From Paramacrobiotus metropolitanus (taxonomy: Eukaryota; Tardigrada; Eutardigrada; Parachela; Macrobiotidae): DNA of 64,000 nt. The translations under genes and the position numbers were made by a program. The stretch is from assembly GCF_019649055.1 (NCBI RefSeq), contig NW_026570230.1:868001-932000 (forward strand), given 5' to 3'. Position 1 is the first letter of the stretch. Every line of letters begins with the position of its first letter. The notes beneath the pieces are model-generated. The model worked only from the letters and a program-made list of their open reading frames with translations, had not been told where the DNA came from and ran no database searches. Shown one piece after another: positions 60,303 through 64,000 of this stretch.

Positions 60303-61582
60303 GTGCGGAAGACGGTTATCGATGGAAATGCGATTAGCTAGCGCTTGCGCTGTTGATTCGTTCCTGAATCAACGCAACTGGCGTATGCGTTCGTGTACAC
60401 TATGAGTCAGCGCAAGATTCTTTTCTGATGATTGTGGCAGAAGTCGCATGACCTTTGATAAGATAGGCAGGAAGTATTGTGCGATTGTCGCTCTTATCCG
60501 CAACGATACCTTGAACAATTTAAACACGTGATAAAATTAACATTTGCATTTGTTGAAATGCTAATAATCGATTGTAGACTTAACCATGTGCAAGAGATTA
60601 CCCACCGATGTACGAAACTTAATTCTATCTCGTATTATTTTTATTTACTGCGCCAGAAAGCAAGCGCGACAAGCGTTAGGTTATTTACAAAATTAATGGA
60701 AAATGCTTCGTATGATATGCGGGTAGAGAAGATAACAACAGAAACAGAAAAAAATAGTTCGTTAATGTCATCAATTACTTAAAAAGATTTAACAGTCTGC
60801 TCTAGTGAACAAATATGTAATTTTGTCTCGTTCTTTGTTTCTATTTTCGTTCTTTGATATACACAGGTTGTGTTTATCAAAGAACATAACTGATCTGGAA
60901 AAGAAAATGGCTAGAGAATAGAAAATGGCTCGAAAATAAATAACGTGCCACTACCAGAGGAATTTATGACTTAAACAACATCCGGAGAGGAAAAAAAAGC
61001 ACACACAACTAACTTACTGAGTCTTACTCATAACTCGCGCTGCATTCCCCGCGCACCGATGGCCGCGAAAAGACCGAATATGCAACAATTTACAAGTGCT
61101 TACCTACAGCTAAGTTATGGCGCCACAGTTGTATTGTTTTCCAGAAATGTTTCCGTTGCCAAAAACAATCCCACAATTCAAATTGTTGTACGAAAACGCT
61201 GGGTACTCGCCCATTACTCGTCGAAGAAGCAGCGTACCTTTCGATGGCGTTAAACAGTACTTCTAGTAACGTCGCAAGCCCCAAAACACAATTGTCAATA
61301 TTAAACATTTAGAAAGTCAATAATAATAAGAATTGTGTAAATGAGTAAGTGTGTTGTAAATGCATTTTTAACCAGTATTCCATGATATTATACGACCAGC
61401 CTCGATAATTCACACATTTTAGTTAAAAGGACGTGCCCTTTGTTTTGCAATTGGTGGTCAATTTACGCATTCGGTTTACGCTTCAGAATTCAGCCTCCAA
61501 CGACAAACAGTGCTTTGCAGTTTTGAGTAATCATCTTTCAATTCTGTTGGATTTAGTCAATTAGCAGCGGATACTTAATACA
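60303..61582. other. Divergent intergenic region, no gene seen
   Basis: This lies between the His-rich gene (-) and the Ly6-like gene (+). It includes an 11-base inverted repeat at 60849-60885 and two featureless frames (60477-60782, 61059-61253). No TATA box could be assigned for the Ly6-like gene. Confidence 0.4.
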
Positions 61583-63045
61583 ATGCTTATATGGAAAATA
61601 AACGACGAGCACCGGATAGCATTAATTGCTTTCGTGACAGGTAAACATCGTGAACGAATACCCTTATCGCGCGTAGCCTTAAGTGAGGCCAGAACAACGC
61701 AAAACGATTGTTTTCCTTTCGTTAAAACTAGTAACTATTCATGACCTAACATATCAAAGAATGTCTTTCCAATTTTTTAATAATTTGGCATAGCCCATAT
61801 CAAAACCAAGTCCCGAACCATTCATGCATCTAATTTGCGTGGTTCCGAACGATAATTCCATACGATTTTAGCATGACCTTTGATCAGAGTGTTATCTGTT
61901 TCCGCAGGACTGTTCGGCATCTTTGTTGACCAATGCACCGGCCAAGGAGCTGTACCCAACGACTGGTTTTGGAGCGACACCGGTGGTCGCGTTGTAATGC
62001 AGAACGGAGAGTGCCCTTTAATCCCACAAACGGATACTTTGTCCCAAAATCCAAATTCAATACCAAGCCCGTTCGTTCCTCGGCGATATGTAAGAAAGCG
62101 TTTGATCAACTTGTTCTTTTTAAGAATATTTTTTCGTTTAATCTTGCCGGTTGCAGACGAAATGTTACCGGACAAAGGACGAACCATGTTTTATGCGAGG
62201 TGACTCTTATAATGAAGACTGTTTCGAGCGACTGCGTTACAATTTACGAGATCCATCTAAGCGAGAAGTTGTATGCTGTCCTGGAGCGTGTGGGGTAATT
62301 AACAATATTAATTTTTCACTTGTTTGTGAATCTCCAGTAAGTAAATGGAAATAATCACTTATACATAAATTAACTTATTGTTACATAAATTAATATTCGA
62401 AGATAATCAATAAGATTTATAAAAGCAGATTTATCAGTAGCGTAATGGTGATAATACATGTAGATGTACACACGCGAAATTCAGCTTGCGTTCAATTTCC
62501 AGTGGGTGTTCAAGCATCCTTGGGTGTCCGGTCAAATCCTCTACCCCGGCGCACGTAAAACCTATCAGTCCGTTTACGGCTACGGATCGGTCCTGCAGAC
62601 CCCGCCGCCCGGTGCTCCAGCAGGGCAGTTGCCCGTAGAAAGCCCGAGCAGCAGTCTGTATCCGGTACTACGTGCCGACTGCATCGTCAGTGCCCCCTAC
62701 TCGCGCAGTGCCGCATCCGCCCAGAATCCACTGGCTGACATTGCCGCCATTCCCCACACGTGCCCGTCGCTGGCGCTCAATAACCCATCGGTCACCTCGC
62801 CCATTTGCGTGCAGAAACTATACGCTTCCGGCACACAAACCCTCTTTGAGCCTGAGACATATTGCACCGTGCACTGCTGTAATGGAGATTATTGTAACGG
62901 GATCGGCAGTGATTATGTTGGTCAAGGAAATCCGTACTATTCCAACGGAAGCAACGATAAGACGAAGATTTTGGCGCTAATTCCTGTAGTGATGATTGCG
63001 CTGAACGCAGTTATTCGCGCCCCTTTAGTTCAACAAATGTATTAA
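61583..63045 (+). CDS. Ly6/uPAR-like secreted protein, probably GPI-anchored
   Basis: Exons 61583-61640, 61908-62089, 62157-62336, 62503-63045, giving 320 residues. The signal peptide crosses the first junction (IALIAFVT then GLFGIFVDQC). The mature protein is Cys-rich, with CYRTKDEPCF, VVCCPGACG and, late, TVHCCNGDYCNG, the closing CCxxDxCN signature of three-finger Ly6/uPAR domains. A hydrophobic C-terminus (ILALIPVVMIALNAVI) after a small-residue stretch (SNGSNDK) fits a GPI-attachment signal. A Pro/Ala/Ser-rich segment near the middle (TPPPGAPAGQLPVES) makes the protein longer than a typical single Ly6 domain of about 100 residues. Such proteins act at cell surfaces, often modulating receptors or junctions. 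Ligand unknown. AATAAA at 63104-63109. Confidence 0.72.
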
Positions 63046-63103
63046 TTTTGATTAAAATCGTGACTGTACAATACGAAATGCTAACCAAAACTGTTTAGTG
63101 CTT

Positions 63104-63109
63104 AATAAA
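63104..63109 (+). terminator. Poly(A) signal of the Ly6-like gene
   Basis: AATAAA lies 58 bases after the stop codon, and the next gene is convergent. The stretch 63110-63534 is the shared 3' flank; a C-rich tract near 63460-63535 borders the next gene's stop. Confidence 0.55.
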
Positions 63110-63534
63110 AAAGCGACGTTTCTGCGCAATTTCGTTAAGACAATAAGTAACTTCGTGTCTGTACTGTAGCCGCTAAGCGATTGATACGGAATCATGTACG
63201 CTTTATTAGTAAAAAATAATCCCAAATAAAGAACAAAATTTCATCAAGATTCCGTATAATGTGGAAACGGAGCGGATGAATATCATACAAAAAAACGGTG
63301 ACCCCACACACAACAACAAAGAGAAATCTCAACCCAAAACGCAAGAGAGATAAAGGAAAAACCCAATTCCGATCTCGCTGCAATTTTACACTCCCCCCAG
63401 TTTGCAGATCGTAACTCTATACTGTACAACATCCCTTATACGCAGCACACACCTGTCCGATGCCCTTTCGAACCACCATCACAAGGTACAAAAAACCGTC
63501 CCACCCCCTGCAACAACACGCCCACTGCCCCTTC

Positions 63535-64000
63535 TCAGCCGTCCTCGTCGTCCGGTGACGCCCGGAACGTACTGCGCCGTGTGCGGACGGGCCGTGCCGG
63601 ACGCTGGGCATTCATCGCCGCGATCTCCTCCGGCGTCTTCCGGGGCCGTTTCACCGTGGCCGTTTGCACTTTGACCTCCATGGGAGGCGGCTGCTCCGCA
63701 CTGGCCATCACCACGACTCCACCGCCCTCCTCGCCGTCCGGCACCTTCTTCTCCCCTTTTACTTTCTTCCGCACATCATTCCGCCCAAAATACCGGTTCA
63801 CCTTGCTGGATTTTTTCGACACCTTCTTCCCGTGCAACAGGCTCTTCTTCCTCCGCGTGCTCTTCACCGGCGGCGGACGGGCGGCGGTGCCCTCGGGGGG
63901 CGGATTGCGCTTTCTGGTCTGCTTCTCCGGAACGGTGAAGCGGGTGCGCTCCTCCACCTCGCATTTGATATGGCGCTCAGCGAAGGCCGCATCGCTCAGG
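63535..64000 (-). CDS. C-terminal part of a basic, probably nuclear protein (continues beyond window)
   Basis: An open minus-strand frame enters from the right edge and stops at 63535-63537, giving 154 visible residues with no internal start required. It begins SDAAFAERHIKCEVEERTRF, then becomes Lys/Arg/Pro-rich (KQTRKRNPP, STRRKKSLL, GKKVSKKSSK) and ends with RRSTFRASPDDEDG. Several basic clusters could act as nuclear-localisation signals. G+C content is far higher than in neighbouring intergenic DNA, as in the coding exons, and the matching frame is uninterrupted. The family is not recognised. It is either the last exon or part of a longer one; the upstream splice site is not visible. Confidence 0.6.
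   Translation of the reverse strand, partial: LSDAAFAERHIKCEVEERTRFTVPEKQTRKRNPPPEGTAARPPPVKSTRRKKSLLHGKKVSKKSSKVNRYFGRNDVRKKVKGEKKVPDGEEGGGVVVMASAEQPPPMEVKVQTATVKRPRKTPEEIAAMNAQRPARPVRTRRSTFRASPDDEDG

Noticed and set aside
1-64000. CRISPR arrays, operons, bacterial insertion sequences, viral genes
   Set aside because: Nothing of the kind was seen; spliced animal genes run through the window on both strands.

Overview
This is eukaryotic nuclear DNA from an animal. Genes are split by short GT-AG introns, the background is AT-rich, genes carry AATAAA signals, and there are no operons. The gene content is bilaterian: muscle troponin T, an Ihog/CDO/BOC-type Hedgehog co-receptor, a five-Ig Kirre/Neph-like adhesion protein and a receptor guanylate cyclase. 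The Ihog-like FN3 sequence and the Glu-rich troponin T point to a panarthropod. A tardigrade is my best guess, from the compact genes and unfamiliar secreted families, but this is inference.

Layout. 1-5.6 kb (+): 3' part of a Kirre/Neph-like Ig adhesion receptor. 6.8-7.9 kb (+): intronless rhodopsin-like GPCR. 9.65-13.9 kb (+): troponin T with seven frame-preserving mini-exons. 14.0-39.4 kb: accessory block in which two secreted families are interleaved. Three genes are lipocalin-like (two on -, one on +) and four (+) encode a small secreted protein resembling the Notch-ligand MNNL/C2 domain. A receptor guanylate cyclase gene (22.5-28.9 kb, +) lies inside the block, with a minisatellite and a foldback inverted repeat. 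40.0-45.3 kb (-): Ihog-like co-receptor, followed upstream by about 11 kb without recognisable genes. 56.6-59.1 kb (+): F-box protein with two N-terminal Agenet/Tudor-like modules. 59.8-60.2 kb (-): His-rich small protein. 61.6-63.0 kb (+): Ly6-like, probably GPI-anchored protein. 63.5-64.0 kb (-): last exon of a basic, probably nuclear, protein.

Exon models were built by hand from splice sites and reading phase. Every multi-exon model listed closes in phase. The most unusual observations are a guanylate cyclase with His in place of a catalytic metal-binding Asp, the troponin T cassette array, the Agenet-like/F-box fusion, repeated use of GTC splice donors, and two recent-looking palindromic elements. 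Gene products act in muscle (troponin T), at the cell surface (Ig receptors, guanylate cyclase, GPCR, Ly6-like) and outside the cell (both secreted families). Apart from the two paralogous families, neighbouring genes show no sign of a shared pathway.
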